Shown: positions 28,070-38,303, counted from the stretch's first letter. The stretch: DNA of 64,000 nt from ASV31 sp965229765 (GCA_965229765.1 CBDDJT010000001.1:235249-299248); one strand, 5' to 3'. Notes: a model not told the origin generated them from the sequence alone. Translations and numbers: made by a program.

Positions 28070-29650
28070 ATGCGTGATTTTCACTTGCCCGGGCGATCGC
28101 CCGTCTTTGCCGAGAACGGCATGTGCGCCACATCGCATCCGCTTGCGGCCAAGGCCGCGATCGCCATCCTCGAATCGGGTGGCAACGCGGTGGATGCCGC
28201 CATCGCCGGTGCCGTCCTGCTGGGCGTGTGCGAGCCGCAGATGACCGGGATCGGCGGGGACTGTTTCATCCTGTTCACCCCCCCTGGAGAGGACCGCATC
28301 CTCGCGCTCAACGGATCGGGCCGCGCACCCGCCGGGCTGGAGGCCGCGGACCTGCGCGCGGCGGGCCACGCGACGATGCCCGACGGCGCGGCGGCGGCCG
28401 TGACCGTCCCCGGTGCCGTCGACGCCTTCTGCCGGCTCTCGGGCGACTGGGGGCGGCTGGGCCTCGATCAGGTGCTTGCCCCCGCGATCCGGTATTTCGA
28501 CGCGGGCGTGCCCGTCGCCCCGCGCACCGCCTTCGACTGGAACATCGCGACCGACCGGCTTCAGGGCGCGGCCCGAACGCAGTACCTGGTGGACGGCGCG
28601 GCACCGGCTCCCGGCACGATGTTCCGCAACCCCGGCAACGCAGAGGTGTTGCGCCGCATCGCCCATCGCGGGCGGGCCGCCTTCTATGAAGGCGAGGTCG
28701 CCGAAGACATGGTCGCCGCCCTGCGCGCGGCGGGCGGCACCCACACGCTGGAGGACTTCGCCGCCACCGCCTGCGACTACACCGAACCGGTTTCGGGCAG
28801 CTATCGCGGCACGGAACTGGTCGAGCATCCGCCCAACGGCCAGGGCGCGACAGCGATCCTGCTGGCCAACATCCTGGCAGAGTTCGACATCGCCGCAATG
28901 GACCCCTTCGGCGCCGAACGCGCGCATATCGAGGCAGAGGCAACGAAGCTCGCCTATGACGCGCGAAACAGATTTATCGCCGACCCCGATCACATGACGC
29001 GGCTGGCGCACATGCTGGCACCCGAAACGGCGCGGCGTCTGGCGACGCTGATCGATCCGGCCAGTGCGATGCCGGCCCCCGCCAGACTGACAGAGGCGGT
29101 GCACCGCGAAACGATCTACCTGACAGTGGTGGACCGCGACCGCATGGCCGTGTCGCTGATCTATTCGATCTACCACAGCTTCGGCTCTGGCATCGCATCG
29201 GACAAGTTCGGGGTTCTCTTCCAGAACCGCGGCGCGGGCTTCACGCTTCAGGCCGGCCATCCGAACGAGGCTGGCGGCGGCAAGCGCCCGATGCACACGA
29301 TCATTCCGGGAATGCTGCGCCAGGACGGGCGCGTCGTCATGCCCTTCGGCGTGATGGGCGGCGCATATCAGGCCAACGGGCACGCGCGCTTCCTGTCCAA
29401 CCTTGTCGATTTCGGGATGGACCCGCAGGCGGCCATCGATGGCCCGCGCAGTTTCTGGGACGCCGGCGACATGAAGGTCGAACGCGGTTATTCGGACGCG
29501 GTGCGGCGGAAACTGGCCGACATGGGGCACGACGTCAGCGTGCCGGACACCCCGGTCGGCGGGGCCCAGGCGATCCGAATCGACCACGAGACGGGCGTGC
29601 TTCAGGGCGCGTCGGACCCCCGCAAGGACGGCTGCGCGCTGGGCTATTGA
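28070..29650 (+). CDS. Gamma-glutamyltransferase family protein
   Basis: 526 residues. An Ntn hydrolase proenzyme that would self-cleave before Thr348 (HRETIYLTVVD), giving large and small subunits. Blocks include MCATSHPLAA, ESGGNAVDAAIAG, PQMTGIGGDCF, NGQGATAI and GGGKRPMHT. No signal peptide is visible from MRDFHLPGRSPVF, so it is a cytosolic-type member with the shorter autocleavage motif, rather than classical periplasmic GGT. The substrate (glutathione or another gamma-glutamyl compound) is uncertain. A GGAGAACGAG ribosome-binding site is present. Confidence 0.9.
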   Translation: MRDFHLPGRSPVFAENGMCATSHPLAAKAAIAILESGGNAVDAAIAGAVLLGVCEPQMTGIGGDCFILFTPPGEDRILALNGSGRAPAGLEAADLRAAGHATMPDGAAAAVTVPGAVDAFCRLSGDWGRLGLDQVLAPAIRYFDAGVPVAPRTAFDWNIATDRLQGAARTQYLVDGAAPAPGTMFRNPGNAEVLRRIAHRGRAAFYEGEVAEDMVAALRAAGGTHTLEDFAATACDYTEPVSGSYRGTELVEHPPNGQGATAILLANILAEFDIAAMDPFGAERAHIEAEATKLAYDARNRFIADPDHMTRLAHMLAPETARRLATLIDPASAMPAPARLTEAVHRETIYLTVVDRDRMAVSLIYSIYHSFGSGIASDKFGVLFQNRGAGFTLQAGHPNEAGGGKRPMHTIIPGMLRQDGRVVMPFGVMGGAYQANGHARFLSNLVDFGMDPQAAIDGPRSFWDAGDMKVERGYSDAVRRKLADMGHDVSVPDTPVGGAQAIRIDHETGVLQGASDPRKDGCALGY

Positions 29651-29662
29651 CGGACGGGGCGG

Positions 29663-29989
29663 TCAGTTCAGCTGAAAGTGCAGCGGATAGTGGCCGTCCT
29701 CGAAATCGCCGAAAAGATCGGGCAGGTCGGGGTGATCCACCGGCTCGCCCGAATAGTCGGGCACAAGGTTCTGTTCCGACACGTAGGCCACGTAATAGCT
29801 GTGGTCGTTTTCGGCCAGCAAATGATAGAACGGCTGGTCCTTGGACGGGCGGCTTTCCTCGGGAATGGACTGATACCATTCCTCCGTGTTGGAAAACATC
29901 GCGTCGATGTCGAACACGACGCCACGGAACGGGTGCTTCTTGTGACGCACCACCTGACCAAGGTTGTATTTTGCACGTGTCTTGATCAT
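29663..29989 (-). CDS. hspQ: Heat-shock protein HspQ
   Basis: 108 residues. A hemimethylated-DNA-binding/YccV-like protein that acts as a Lon specificity factor in enterobacteria. Signature blocks are YNLGQVVRHKKHPFRGVVFD and QPFYHLLAENDHSYYVAYVS, then EQNL. The start MIKTRAKYNLG is chosen over an upstream frame. It converges on the gamma-glutamyltransferase gene with 12 bp between stops. No sigma-32-like promoter could be confirmed upstream. Confidence 0.93.
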   Translation of the reverse strand: MIKTRAKYNLGQVVRHKKHPFRGVVFDIDAMFSNTEEWYQSIPEESRPSKDQPFYHLLAENDHSYYVAYVSEQNLVPDYSGEPVDHPDLPDLFGDFEDGHYPLHFQLN

Positions 29990-30214
29990 GGTACGCCCCC
30001 TTTCCAGCGTTCGTTCTACTCTGCCCGCGTGCGGTTTGTCCATCTACCCCCCGGAAATCGGAAGAAACAGTCTGTGAACGGCGGCGGCACGGTTCCATCC
30101 CCGTTCGCCATCGGCGGGTTGGCGCGAATGTGATCGTTCGCCGGGATTTCGCGTTCACGTCAGCGGGTATTTCCGATAGACTGCAAAAAAAAGACGTAAA
30201 GACTTGAGGGGCAG

Positions 30215-30793
30215 ATGGGCAGACGGCTTTTAGCCATACTGTTGGTATGCGTGGTCGCAGCGTGCGGTGGCGGCGGGTCATCCCCCCCGCGCAACCTTGA
30301 TGACGCCTGCGCGATCGCGCGGGAAAGGCCCGCCTACCTGTCGGCCATGGAACGGACAGAAAGACGCTGGGGCGTGCCGGTGCACGTCCAGATGGCGACA
30401 ATCTACCAGGAATCGAAATTCGTCTCGAACGCGCGCACGCCGCTTCAGTACAAGCTTGGCGTGATCCCGATGGGGCGCCAATCGTCTGCCTACGGGTATG
30501 CCCAGGCGCTGGACGGTACGTGGGAAGACTACCAGAAGGACACCGGCAAGACGCGCGCCAAGCGCGACAAGATCCGCGACGCGACCGATTTCATGGGCTG
30601 GTACATGAACAAGACGCTGGAAAAAACCGGCGTGCCCCTGACGGACGCCCGCAACCAGTACCTTGCCTACCACGAGGGCCAGACAGGCTATCTGCGGGGC
30701 TCCTACAATTCCAAGTCATGGCTGCTTCGCGTGGCGGATAACGTGGCCGAACGCTCGGCCATGTACCAGTCACAACTGGCGCGCTGCCGCTAG
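30215..30793 (+). CDS. Lipoprotein with lytic transglycosylase (SLT) domain
   Basis: 192 residues. The lipobox is VVAAC, with Cys17 as the lipidation site after LLAILLVCVVAAC. The SLT-like domain begins near MERTERRWGVP. Its catalytic Glu is in ATIYQESKF and is followed by YGYAQALDGTWEDYQ, NQYLAYHEGQTGYLRGS and a C-terminal SQLARC. It is expected to cleave peptidoglycan from the outer or inner membrane face. It is monocistronic and divergent from hspQ. Confidence 0.88.
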   Translation: MGRRLLAILLVCVVAACGGGGSSPPRNLDDACAIARERPAYLSAMERTERRWGVPVHVQMATIYQESKFVSNARTPLQYKLGVIPMGRQSSAYGYAQALDGTWEDYQKDTGKTRAKRDKIRDATDFMGWYMNKTLEKTGVPLTDARNQYLAYHEGQTGYLRGSYNSKSWLLRVADNVAERSAMYQSQLARCR

Positions 30794-30821
30794 GGCCGCG
30801 CGCCCGGCGTGCCGGCCGCGT

Positions 30822-31424
30822 CTAACCCTGGCGCTCTTCGATTTCGCTGGTGATGCTGAAAAGCCGGGTCGGGATGTTGCCCTGCGCTTCAAGTGCCCCC
30901 AGAATCACGGTGGTCTGGGTGCCGTCACCGCTGGTGATGACCCATTGCCGCAGTTCAGCCGGCGGACCGGTGAACACCAGTTCGATCGAGCCGAAGTCGG
31001 GATTCTCGGGGTCCTGCGCCACGACCGTGGTCGAGGTCTCGTCAGACCGGAAATCCACCACCATGTTGGCCTGTTCCAGATTCACGTTGCGTGCAAGGAT
31101 CAGGTTCAGCGGGGTGCGCCGCAGCGGGTATTGCTCGGGCATCTGGTTCGACTTCTTGTCGAAGATCGCCACTTGCCCGGCCCCCGCGACCACCAGCGCC
31201 TCGTTCGGGGGATTGTACTCGAACCGGGCGCGACCCGGACGATGGATCAAGAGCGTTCCGGTCGAGATCGTGCCATCGGCATTGATCTGGGTGAAGCTCG
31301 CCTTCACCCGGATCAGCGAATTCAGATAGGCCGACAGCGCCGACAATGTCAGCGGTTCGGCCAGCGCGGGCCGTGCCAGCGCAAGGGCGGGCAGGGCGGC
31401 AAGCAGGGTGCGACGGTTCATCAT
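30822..31424 (-). CDS. lolA: Outer-membrane lipoprotein carrier LolA
   Basis: 200 residues. Ferries lipoproteins across the periplasm. The signal peptide MMNRRTLLAALPALALARPALA is Tat-like (NRRTLL). The LolA fold shows as LSALSAYLNSLIRVKASFTQ, GTLLIHRPGRARFEYNPP, TPLNLILARNVNLEQ and IELVFTGPPAELRQWVI. Two consecutive ATGs exist; the first is used. It sits 67 bp downstream of ftsK on the same strand, as in many Rhodobacterales. Confidence 0.93.
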   Translation of the reverse strand: MMNRRTLLAALPALALARPALAEPLTLSALSAYLNSLIRVKASFTQINADGTISTGTLLIHRPGRARFEYNPPNEALVVAGAGQVAIFDKKSNQMPEQYPLRRTPLNLILARNVNLEQANMVVDFRSDETSTTVVAQDPENPDFGSIELVFTGPPAELRQWVITSGDGTQTTVILGALEAQGNIPTRLFSITSEIEERQG

Positions 31425-31491
31425 GGTCCGAAGATAAGCACAGCCGCGATCGCTTGCATCCCCCGCAACGTCACATTGGCGCGACGCGGCG

Positions 31492-34347
31492 TCAGTTTTG
31501 CTCGGGCACAAGGATCTCGCGTTTGCCGACATGGTTGGCCGGGCTGACAAGACCCTCGGTTTCCATCTGCTCGACCAGCCGCGCGGCCTTGTTATAGCCG
31601 ATCGCCAGCTTGCGCTGGATGTAGGACGTGGAACACTTGCGGTCCTTGATGACGATCTGCACCGCCTGATCGTAAAGCGCGTCCTCGCTGTCGGTGTTCC
31701 CGCCCAGCCCCAGAACAAGGTCGATGTCCGATTCCGCATCCTCGTCGGGGCCCTCGACCACGCCGCCGATATAGTCGGGGGGGCCGAAACTCTTCAGGTA
31801 GGATACGATCTCCTCGACCTCCTCGTCGCTGACGAAGGGCCCGTGCACGCGGGTGATCCGCGCACCGCCAGCCATGTAAAGCATGTCGCCCATGCCCAGC
31901 AGCTGTTCGGCCCCCTGCTCTCCAAGGATCGTGCGGCTGTCGATCTTGGACGTGACCTGAAAGGAAATCCGCGTGGGGAAGTTGGCCTTGATCGTGCCGG
32001 TGATGACGTCCACCGACGGGCGCTGCGTCGCCATGATAAGATGGATGCCAGAAGCCCGCGCCATCTGCGCCAGCCGCTGGATGCAGGCTTCGATCTCTTT
32101 CCCGGCGACCATCATCAGGTCGGCCATCTCGTCGACGATCACGACGATATAGGGCAAGAGTTCGGGCGCGAATTCCTCGGTCTCGAAGACGGGTTCGCCG
32201 GTTTCATCGTCGAACCCGGTCTGGACCGTCCGCTTGAAAAGCTCTCCCTTGTCCAGCGCCTCGCGCACACGGCCATTGTAGCCCTCGATGTTGCGCACGC
32301 CCATCTTGGACATCTTGCGATAGCGGTCCTCCATCTCGCCCACGACCCATTTCAGCGCGACGACAGCCTTCTTGGGGTCGGTGACGACCGGTGACAGCAG
32401 GTGCGGAATGCCATCGTAAACCGACAGTTCCAGCATCTTCGGGTCGATCATGATCAGCCGGCATTCATCCGGTGTCAGTTTGTAAAGCAGCGACAGGATC
32501 ATGGTATTGATCGCCACCGACTTGCCCGACCCCGTGGTCCCCGCAATCAGCAGGTGGGGCATCTTGGCAAGGTTGGCGATGACAGGATCGCCGCCGATGT
32601 TCTTGCCCAGCGCCAGCGGCAAACGCATGTTCGAATCGCCGAAATCCCGGCTCGACAGCATTTCCCGCAGCACGACCTTTTCCCGGTTGGCATTGGGCAG
32701 TTCGATCCCGATGACGCTTCGCCCCGGCACGGTGGACACCCGCGCCGACAACGCCGACATCGACCGCGCGATGTCGTCGGCCAGACCGATCACCCGGCTG
32801 GCCTTAAGCCCCGGCGCCGGCTCCAGTTCATACATGGTGACGACGGGGCCGGGGCGGACCGTGACGATCTCTCCCTTCACGCCATAGTCGTCCAGCACGT
32901 TTTCCAGCATCCGGGCGTTTTCTTCCAGCGCATCGTCCGACAGGTGGTGGCGCTCTATCCCCGAGGGATCCATCAGCAGCGAAAGCGGCGGCGTCTCATA
33001 CGCCACCGATGTTTCGTCGAACCGCAGGCTCGGCTGGCTTTCGGCCTGCGCGGCGCGCGACGGCTGCGGCGCCTTGCGCGGGCTGTGATGCACCACGCGG
33101 CGCGGTTCTTCGCGCGGGATCTGCGCAACAGGCTGCGGCGGGACCTGCACCAGTTCCGGCTCGGGCATGGACAGCGGCGGCTCTTCGGGGATGCCCGTTG
33201 CATAGTCCCCCGCGTCCTCTTCGGGGTCCAGTTCGGCCTCGACAAAGGGCGCGGGCGGAACACGCACGACGTTCTTCAGGATCATCGGTTCCGGCCCATG
33301 GCGGCGTGCGGTCAGTGGCGGCTCTCCATGCAGGCGCGCCCGCCCGGGCGCATGGCGCACACGGCTCTTGATGACGTCGGCGATCTTGGCGCGGACGCGA
33401 TCGTCACCGTCCAGCACCTCGTCCTCGGGCTCTGCCACCGGCTCGGGCGCCTCGCGCTTCTTCAGGCCGGGCAACCGCAGGCGCAAGGGCCCCTTGGCGT
33501 CGGTCGCGGGGGCCACGGGGGCCTGCACCGGCGCGGCTGGCGCAAGCGCGTGCTCGGCACGCGGCGCGCGCGGCAGCGTCGCCCTCTGCACCAGTTGCGG
33601 CTCTGCGCGGGACGCCATCTCGGGCGCGTCGCGGACGGCCTGACGGGCCTGCCGCCGGCTCTCGGCCACGGTGCCGGCCTTCCTTGCCGCCGTCGCCGCG
33701 CCACGTCCCAGCATCGTCATCAGGCCGCCATAGGCCAGCACCACACCGCCGGTCATGAACCATCCCATGCGGCCAAGTTCCGGCAGCGTGAAGCCAAGCA
33801 CGCTCAGCCCCAGTACCAGCGTCAGACCGGCAAAGACCACCGACAGGATCTTCAGCCCCAGCACCGCGTCGATCGGGACGACACCCAGAACAGCGCCCAG
33901 AACCGTGTCCCCGAACAACCCGCCAAGCCCGAAGGAATGGGTCCACGCCGCCCCCGGCACAAGCGTAGAGGCATAGACGGCGGCCACCGAAATCGCGATC
34001 GGCAAAAAGATGATGCGGTTCAGGACACGCGCGGTCCCGCGATGGGACACGAACCGCAGGCCCCAGCCAAAGGCGGCCAGCGGCAGGCCCCAGGCCGCGA
34101 ACCCGACCATGATGTGCAACACCACGGCGACCGACGCGCCGAACCGCCCAAGGATGTTCGCCGCCGGTTCGTCCGTCGCCGAAAGCCAGCTTGGATCGTC
34201 CGGCACGTATGAGACAAGCAAGAGCGTCAGGATCGCGCCAAACCCCAACAGCATAAGCCCGATCAGTTCCCGGCCCCGCCGGGCGATGACCGCCTGCGTC
34301 TGGTCGTCGAAAAGCCGCTCTCGCTGTCGTGCCTGATACGATGCCAT
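31492..34347 (-). CDS. ftsK: DNA translocase FtsK
   Basis: 951 residues. Couples division to chromosome segregation and dif resolution. Four N-terminal transmembrane helices (about residues 25-185) are followed by a Pro/Ala/Glu-rich linker (about 220-430). The RecA-like motor has Walker A GTTGSGKS and Walker B YIVVIVDEMADLMM. A C-terminal winged-helix gamma domain (SYIQRKLAIGYNKAARLVEQ) ends with EQN. Length is normal. GAGGGACGC precedes the ATG. It ends 67 bp before the lolA start. Confidence 0.97.
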   Translation of the reverse strand: MASYQARQRERLFDDQTQAVIARRGRELIGLMLLGFGAILTLLLVSYVPDDPSWLSATDEPAANILGRFGASVAVVLHIMVGFAAWGLPLAAFGWGLRFVSHRGTARVLNRIIFLPIAISVAAVYASTLVPGAAWTHSFGLGGLFGDTVLGAVLGVVPIDAVLGLKILSVVFAGLTLVLGLSVLGFTLPELGRMGWFMTGGVVLAYGGLMTMLGRGAATAARKAGTVAESRRQARQAVRDAPEMASRAEPQLVQRATLPRAPRAEHALAPAAPVQAPVAPATDAKGPLRLRLPGLKKREAPEPVAEPEDEVLDGDDRVRAKIADVIKSRVRHAPGRARLHGEPPLTARRHGPEPMILKNVVRVPPAPFVEAELDPEEDAGDYATGIPEEPPLSMPEPELVQVPPQPVAQIPREEPRRVVHHSPRKAPQPSRAAQAESQPSLRFDETSVAYETPPLSLLMDPSGIERHHLSDDALEENARMLENVLDDYGVKGEIVTVRPGPVVTMYELEPAPGLKASRVIGLADDIARSMSALSARVSTVPGRSVIGIELPNANREKVVLREMLSSRDFGDSNMRLPLALGKNIGGDPVIANLAKMPHLLIAGTTGSGKSVAINTMILSLLYKLTPDECRLIMIDPKMLELSVYDGIPHLLSPVVTDPKKAVVALKWVVGEMEDRYRKMSKMGVRNIEGYNGRVREALDKGELFKRTVQTGFDDETGEPVFETEEFAPELLPYIVVIVDEMADLMMVAGKEIEACIQRLAQMARASGIHLIMATQRPSVDVITGTIKANFPTRISFQVTSKIDSRTILGEQGAEQLLGMGDMLYMAGGARITRVHGPFVSDEEVEEIVSYLKSFGPPDYIGGVVEGPDEDAESDIDLVLGLGGNTDSEDALYDQAVQIVIKDRKCSTSYIQRKLAIGYNKAARLVEQMETEGLVSPANHVGKREILVPEQN

Positions 34348-34360
34348 GCGTCCCTCGTTC

Positions 34361-35545
34361 CTACCCGTACAAACAGGCGCGGATCTTCGTCAGACCGCGC
34401 CGCATCTCGTCCTCGGGCGCGACCATCGCCACGCGCACATAGCCGCTGCCGGGATTTCCCTGGTCGGTGTCACGGCTGAGATAGGCACCGGGCAACACCC
34501 GTACGCCGGTTTCCGTCCAGAGCCGCAGCGCAGCCTCCTCGCCGTCGTTCACCGGCAGCCAAAGGAAGAACCCCGCCTCCGGTGACCGGTAGCCCGGCAC
34601 GCCGTCAAATATCTCGTCGGCGATGTCATACTTGCGCACGTAAAGCGCCCGGTTTTCCTCGACATGAACCTCATCGGCCCAGGCGGCCTCTGCCACGCGC
34701 TGAAGCGGCAGCGGCAACGGCGCGCCGGCATAGGACCTCAGGCGCTTGATCTCGGCCATGCCATCGGGGCCGCCGGTCACGAAGCCCGACCGCAGGCCCG
34801 GCAAGTTCGACCGCTTCGACAGCGAGTGAAAGGCGAACACCCGTTCCGGGTCCGTGCCGCGCGCGTCCGCGGCCTCCAGCACGCCGGGCGGCGGGGCATC
34901 TCGGTAAAGTTCGGAATAGCATTCGTCCGCGAAAATCCGGAAATCGTGTCTCTCGGCCAGATCCAGCAGGTCATCCCAGTAGCCCAGCGATGCGATCACC
35001 CCCTGCGGGTTCGCGGGCGAACACAGGAACGCGATCTCCACCCTGTCCAGCAGCGGCCCGGGCAGCGAGGCATAGTCCGGCAGAAACCCGGTGCCGCGTG
35101 TCGCGGGCACATAGACAGGCTGCGCCCCTGCCGCCAGCGCCGCGACAGCATATACCTGATAGAACGGGTTCGGCATCACAACGACCGGTGTCTGCCCGTG
35201 CCGCGCCGTCTCGGGACAAAGCGCCAGAACCGCGTTGAAGAGCCCCTCGCGCGTGCCGTTCAACGCCATGATCTGCGTGGCCGCGTCCACCTCGGCGCCA
35301 TAGCGCCGCTCAAGCCACCCGGCGATCGCCGCCAGCAATTCGGGCGAGCCGTCGTTGGGCGGATACTTGGCGAACTCGCCCACATGGTCGTCGATGATCC
35401 CCTGAACCCATGAGGGAAAGGGGTGCTTCGGCTCTCCGATGGACATGTGGATGGGCGGACCGCCCGGCGCATGCGAATCCAGCAGCGTCCGCAGGCGCGG
35501 GAACGCGTAGTCCGGCAGGTTCGAAAACCTTTCAGGCACCTTCAT
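34361..35545 (-). CDS. PLP-dependent class I/II aminotransferase (DapC-like)
   Basis: 394 residues. The PLP-binding Lys is in FHSLSKRSNLPGLRSGF. NPFYQVY, CSPANPQGVI and FADECYSELY are fold-type I markers. The N-terminal MKVPERFSNLPDYAFPRL and IHMSIGEPKHPFP match N-succinyldiaminopimelate aminotransferases, an arginine/lysine-pathway step; other amino-acid substrates remain possible. It lies 13 bp upstream of ftsK on the same strand, so transcription is probably shared. The ribosome-binding site is weak. Confidence 0.9.
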   Translation of the reverse strand: MKVPERFSNLPDYAFPRLRTLLDSHAPGGPPIHMSIGEPKHPFPSWVQGIIDDHVGEFAKYPPNDGSPELLAAIAGWLERRYGAEVDAATQIMALNGTREGLFNAVLALCPETARHGQTPVVVMPNPFYQVYAVAALAAGAQPVYVPATRGTGFLPDYASLPGPLLDRVEIAFLCSPANPQGVIASLGYWDDLLDLAERHDFRIFADECYSELYRDAPPPGVLEAADARGTDPERVFAFHSLSKRSNLPGLRSGFVTGGPDGMAEIKRLRSYAGAPLPLPLQRVAEAAWADEVHVEENRALYVRKYDIADEIFDGVPGYRSPEAGFFLWLPVNDGEEAALRLWTETGVRVLPGAYLSRDTDQGNPGSGYVRVAMVAPEDEMRRGLTKIRACLYG

Positions 35546-35672
35546 GGGGCTATGCTCAACTGCCTCGGGAAGGGGTCGTTTCGCCCCTTTTGCCCGAAAT
35601 CCTACAGGCTTGGCCCCATCCGGTCCAGAAATCCGGCGCGCCCGGCCCAAGCCGGCCGGGGCGCTGTGGCAT

Positions 35673-37001
35673 TTACGCCAGCGCCGCCTCGGCCGCCGCG
35701 CCCAGCCGCAACAGCCGCGCCTCTGTCATCGGCGGGGTCAGGAACATGATCCCCGTGGACGGCACACCCGTGGGCAATGTCAGCCCCGCCAGCCCCATCA
35801 GGTTGCCCACCCGCGTGTTGCGCAGGGTCAGCAGGTTCTCGGTGACGTAATAGTCGGCGTCACTGGCCAGCCGGTCCACCTTTGGCGGCAGGTTCGGGGC
35901 CGTCGGCAGGATCACCGCGTCATAGCCCGCAGTCGCCTCGGCCCATGCGGCCCGGTGCCGGCGCAACGTCTGCCACGCCCGGATGAACTCGCGCGCGGGC
36001 GTGTCCCGTCCGCCGCGGAACCGCGTCAGGATCTCGCCGAACATCTTGTCCGGCGCGGCCTCGATCTCGGCCTCCCAGGTTGCATAGCCTTCGGTCGCGA
36101 ACAGGACCGGCGACAAGGCATGTGCCTCGGCCACCAGTGGCACCGCGCGCCGCTCGATCACGGCCCCCGCATCCGCCAGCCGCGACACGGCGCTCTCGAA
36201 CCCGGCCGCCGGGTCCGCGCGCAGATCGTCCAGCGCCACGGTCTCCAGCACCATAAGCCGCACGCCCTTCAGCGTCGCTCCGGCAAGGTCCGCGGCCGGC
36301 CCGCCCTGCAGCGCGGCCAGCATCAGCGCCGCATCCTCGACCGTGCGCGTCAGCGGCCCCACGGTGTCGAAGCTTTCGCACAGCGGCACCACCCCGTCGT
36401 TGGGCAACAGGCCATGGGTGGTCTTAAGCCCCACCAGATCGTTCCAGACCGCCGGCACCCGCACCGATCCGCCGGTGTCCGACCCCACGGCGGCCGGTGC
36501 CAGCCCGAACGCGACAGAGGCCGCCGCCCCCGAAGACGACCCGCCCGCCACCGCCTCGGCGTCGTTGACCGACGGCGGGGTCTGCGTCACCGGGTTGTAG
36601 CCCAGACCGGAAAACGCCAGTTCCGACATGTGCGTCTTGCCGATGCACACCAGCCCCGCGGCCGTGGCGCGGCGCAGCACCTCGGCGTCGCGCGCGGGCA
36701 CCCGCCCGGCCAGCAGCGCCGATCCCGCCTCGGTCGCCACGCCCGCGGTGTCGAACAGATCCTTCCAGCTGACCGGCACGCCATCCAGCGGCCCGCGCCG
36801 CTGGCTCAGGTCCGCCCGCCGCTTCGCCGCGGCGGCCTCCGCCATCGCGCGATCAGGCGTCAGGCGGGCATAAATCCGGTCGCGCAGCGGATGCGCCGCG
36901 ATCGTCTCCAGCACCGCCTCGGTCAGCGCCACGGGGTCGACCGCACCCGAAGCGATCCCCCGGCCCAGTTCCGCCGCGCTCTTGCCTGCCCAATCCGTCA
37001 T
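35673..37001 (-). CDS. Amidase signature family protein
   Basis: 442 residues. Hydrolyses an amide bond with the Ser-cisSer-Lys triad: Lys80 in VSWKDLFD, the cis-Ser near 155 in GGSSSGAAAS, and Ser179 in GSDTGGSVRVPA. The enzyme is complete. The closest general kin are the GatA-like and indoleacetamide/allophanate-like amidases; no gatB or gatC gene is adjacent, so it is probably catabolic. The start MTDWAGKSAAELGRG is used; longer upstream frames are not supported. It is divergent from the ubiH-like gene. Confidence 0.9.
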   Translation of the reverse strand: MTDWAGKSAAELGRGIASGAVDPVALTEAVLETIAAHPLRDRIYARLTPDRAMAEAAAAKRRADLSQRRGPLDGVPVSWKDLFDTAGVATEAGSALLAGRVPARDAEVLRRATAAGLVCIGKTHMSELAFSGLGYNPVTQTPPSVNDAEAVAGGSSSGAAASVAFGLAPAAVGSDTGGSVRVPAVWNDLVGLKTTHGLLPNDGVVPLCESFDTVGPLTRTVEDAALMLAALQGGPAADLAGATLKGVRLMVLETVALDDLRADPAAGFESAVSRLADAGAVIERRAVPLVAEAHALSPVLFATEGYATWEAEIEAAPDKMFGEILTRFRGGRDTPAREFIRAWQTLRRHRAAWAEATAGYDAVILPTAPNLPPKVDRLASDADYYVTENLLTLRNTRVGNLMGLAGLTLPTGVPSTGIMFLTPPMTEARLLRLGAAAEAALA

Positions 37002-37082
37002 GTCCGCCTCCGCTCGTTCGGCGCGACGGTAGCGGCCTCGGGGCGCATGGACAATCCCGCCCGGCGCGCCATAGTCCACCCC

Positions 37083-38303
37083 ATGGAACGCTATGACGTC
37101 ATCATCATCGGCGGCGGCCTGAACGGCACATCGCTCGCGCTCGCGCTTGGCCGCGCGGGCCTCGCCACCCTGCTCGCCGACCCGGTGCCCGAACCCGACC
37201 GCGCGGACCCCGGTTTCGACGGGCGCAGCTATGCGCTGTCGCACGCCTCCTGCCGGCTTCTGCGGGCGCTGGACCTCTGGGCTCCCCTTGCGCAACAGGC
37301 CCAGCCGATCCTCAACATCAAGGTGACCGATGGCCGGCCCGGCGAAGGCCCCTCGCCGCTGATGCTGGAATTCGACCATGCCGAGATAGAGGAAGGCCCG
37401 ATGGGCTGGATGGTCGAGGACCGGCACCTGCGCCGCGCGCTTCTGGACGCACTCGACGAGATCCCCAACGTCACCCGCCACACCGCCCGCGCCGTCACGC
37501 ACGAGGTCTTCGACACCACCGCCACCGTGGCGCTGGACGACGGCAGCACCCCCGCCGCCACCATGATCGTCGGCGCCGACGGCATGACCTCGCCCACGGC
37601 GCGGCGGGCGGGCATCCGCCGGCTGGAATGGTCCTACCGCCAGGCCGGCCTCGTCTGCGCCATCGCCCATGAAAAACCGCATAATGGCACCGCGCACCAG
37701 TTCTTCATGCCCGCCGGCCCGCTGGCGATCCTGCCGCTCTGCGGCAACCGCTCCTCCATCGTCTGGACCGAGCGCGAGGCCGAGGCCGCGCGCATCCAGT
37801 CGCTGGACGACGCGGGCTATCTCGACGCGCTGCGCCCCCGTTTCGGCAGCTTCCTGGGCGAGATCGCGCTCGACGGCGCGCGCTTTTCCTATCCCCTGCT
37901 CCTGTCCGTGGCCCAGCGCTTTTCCGCGCCACGGCTGGCGCTGATCGGCGATGCCGCGCACCGCCTGCACCCCCTGGCGGGCCAGGGCCTGAACGCCGGG
38001 CTCAAGGACGTCGCCGCCCTGGCAGAGGTGCTGGCCGACGCCCGCCGCCGGGGCGAGGACATCGGCCGACAGGACGTGCTCGACCGCTACCAGACCTGGC
38101 GCCGCTTCGACACCGCCACGCTAGCGCTCGCGACCGACACGTTCAACCGCCTGTTCTCGAACGACAATCCCCTGGCCCGGGCGGTCCGCGACATCGGCCT
38201 CGGCGCGGTCAACGCCATGCCGCCCCTGCGCCGCGCCTTCATCAGAGAGGCCGCCGGCCTCACCGGCGACCTGCCGCGTCTCCTTCAGGGCCGCCCGCTC
38301 TAG
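37083..38303 (+). CDS. UbiH/UbiF/Coq6 family FAD hydroxylase
   Basis: 406 residues. A flavin monooxygenase that hydroxylates the ubiquinone ring. FAD motifs are IIIGGGLNGTSLALALGRAG (N-terminal Rossmann), VGADGMTSPTARRAG, and GDAAHRLHPLAGQGLNAGLK (second FAD/DG motif). The C-terminus is typical. Family sequence alone does not fix which ring position is hydroxylated. No clear ribosome-binding site precedes MERYDVI. The 3'-end repeat begins right after the stop. Confidence 0.92.
   Translation: MERYDVIIIGGGLNGTSLALALGRAGLATLLADPVPEPDRADPGFDGRSYALSHASCRLLRALDLWAPLAQQAQPILNIKVTDGRPGEGPSPLMLEFDHAEIEEGPMGWMVEDRHLRRALLDALDEIPNVTRHTARAVTHEVFDTTATVALDDGSTPAATMIVGADGMTSPTARRAGIRRLEWSYRQAGLVCAIAHEKPHNGTAHQFFMPAGPLAILPLCGNRSSIVWTEREAEAARIQSLDDAGYLDALRPRFGSFLGEIALDGARFSYPLLLSVAQRFSAPRLALIGDAAHRLHPLAGQGLNAGLKDVAALAEVLADARRRGEDIGRQDVLDRYQTWRRFDTATLALATDTFNRLFSNDNPLARAVRDIGLGAVNAMPPLRRAFIREAAGLTGDLPRLLQGRPL

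Noticed and set aside
35544..37082. A long 5' extension of the ubiH-like frame upstream of MERYDVI
   Set aside because: It lies opposite the complete amidase gene and has no family similarity; the Rossmann motif begins right after the chosen ATG.
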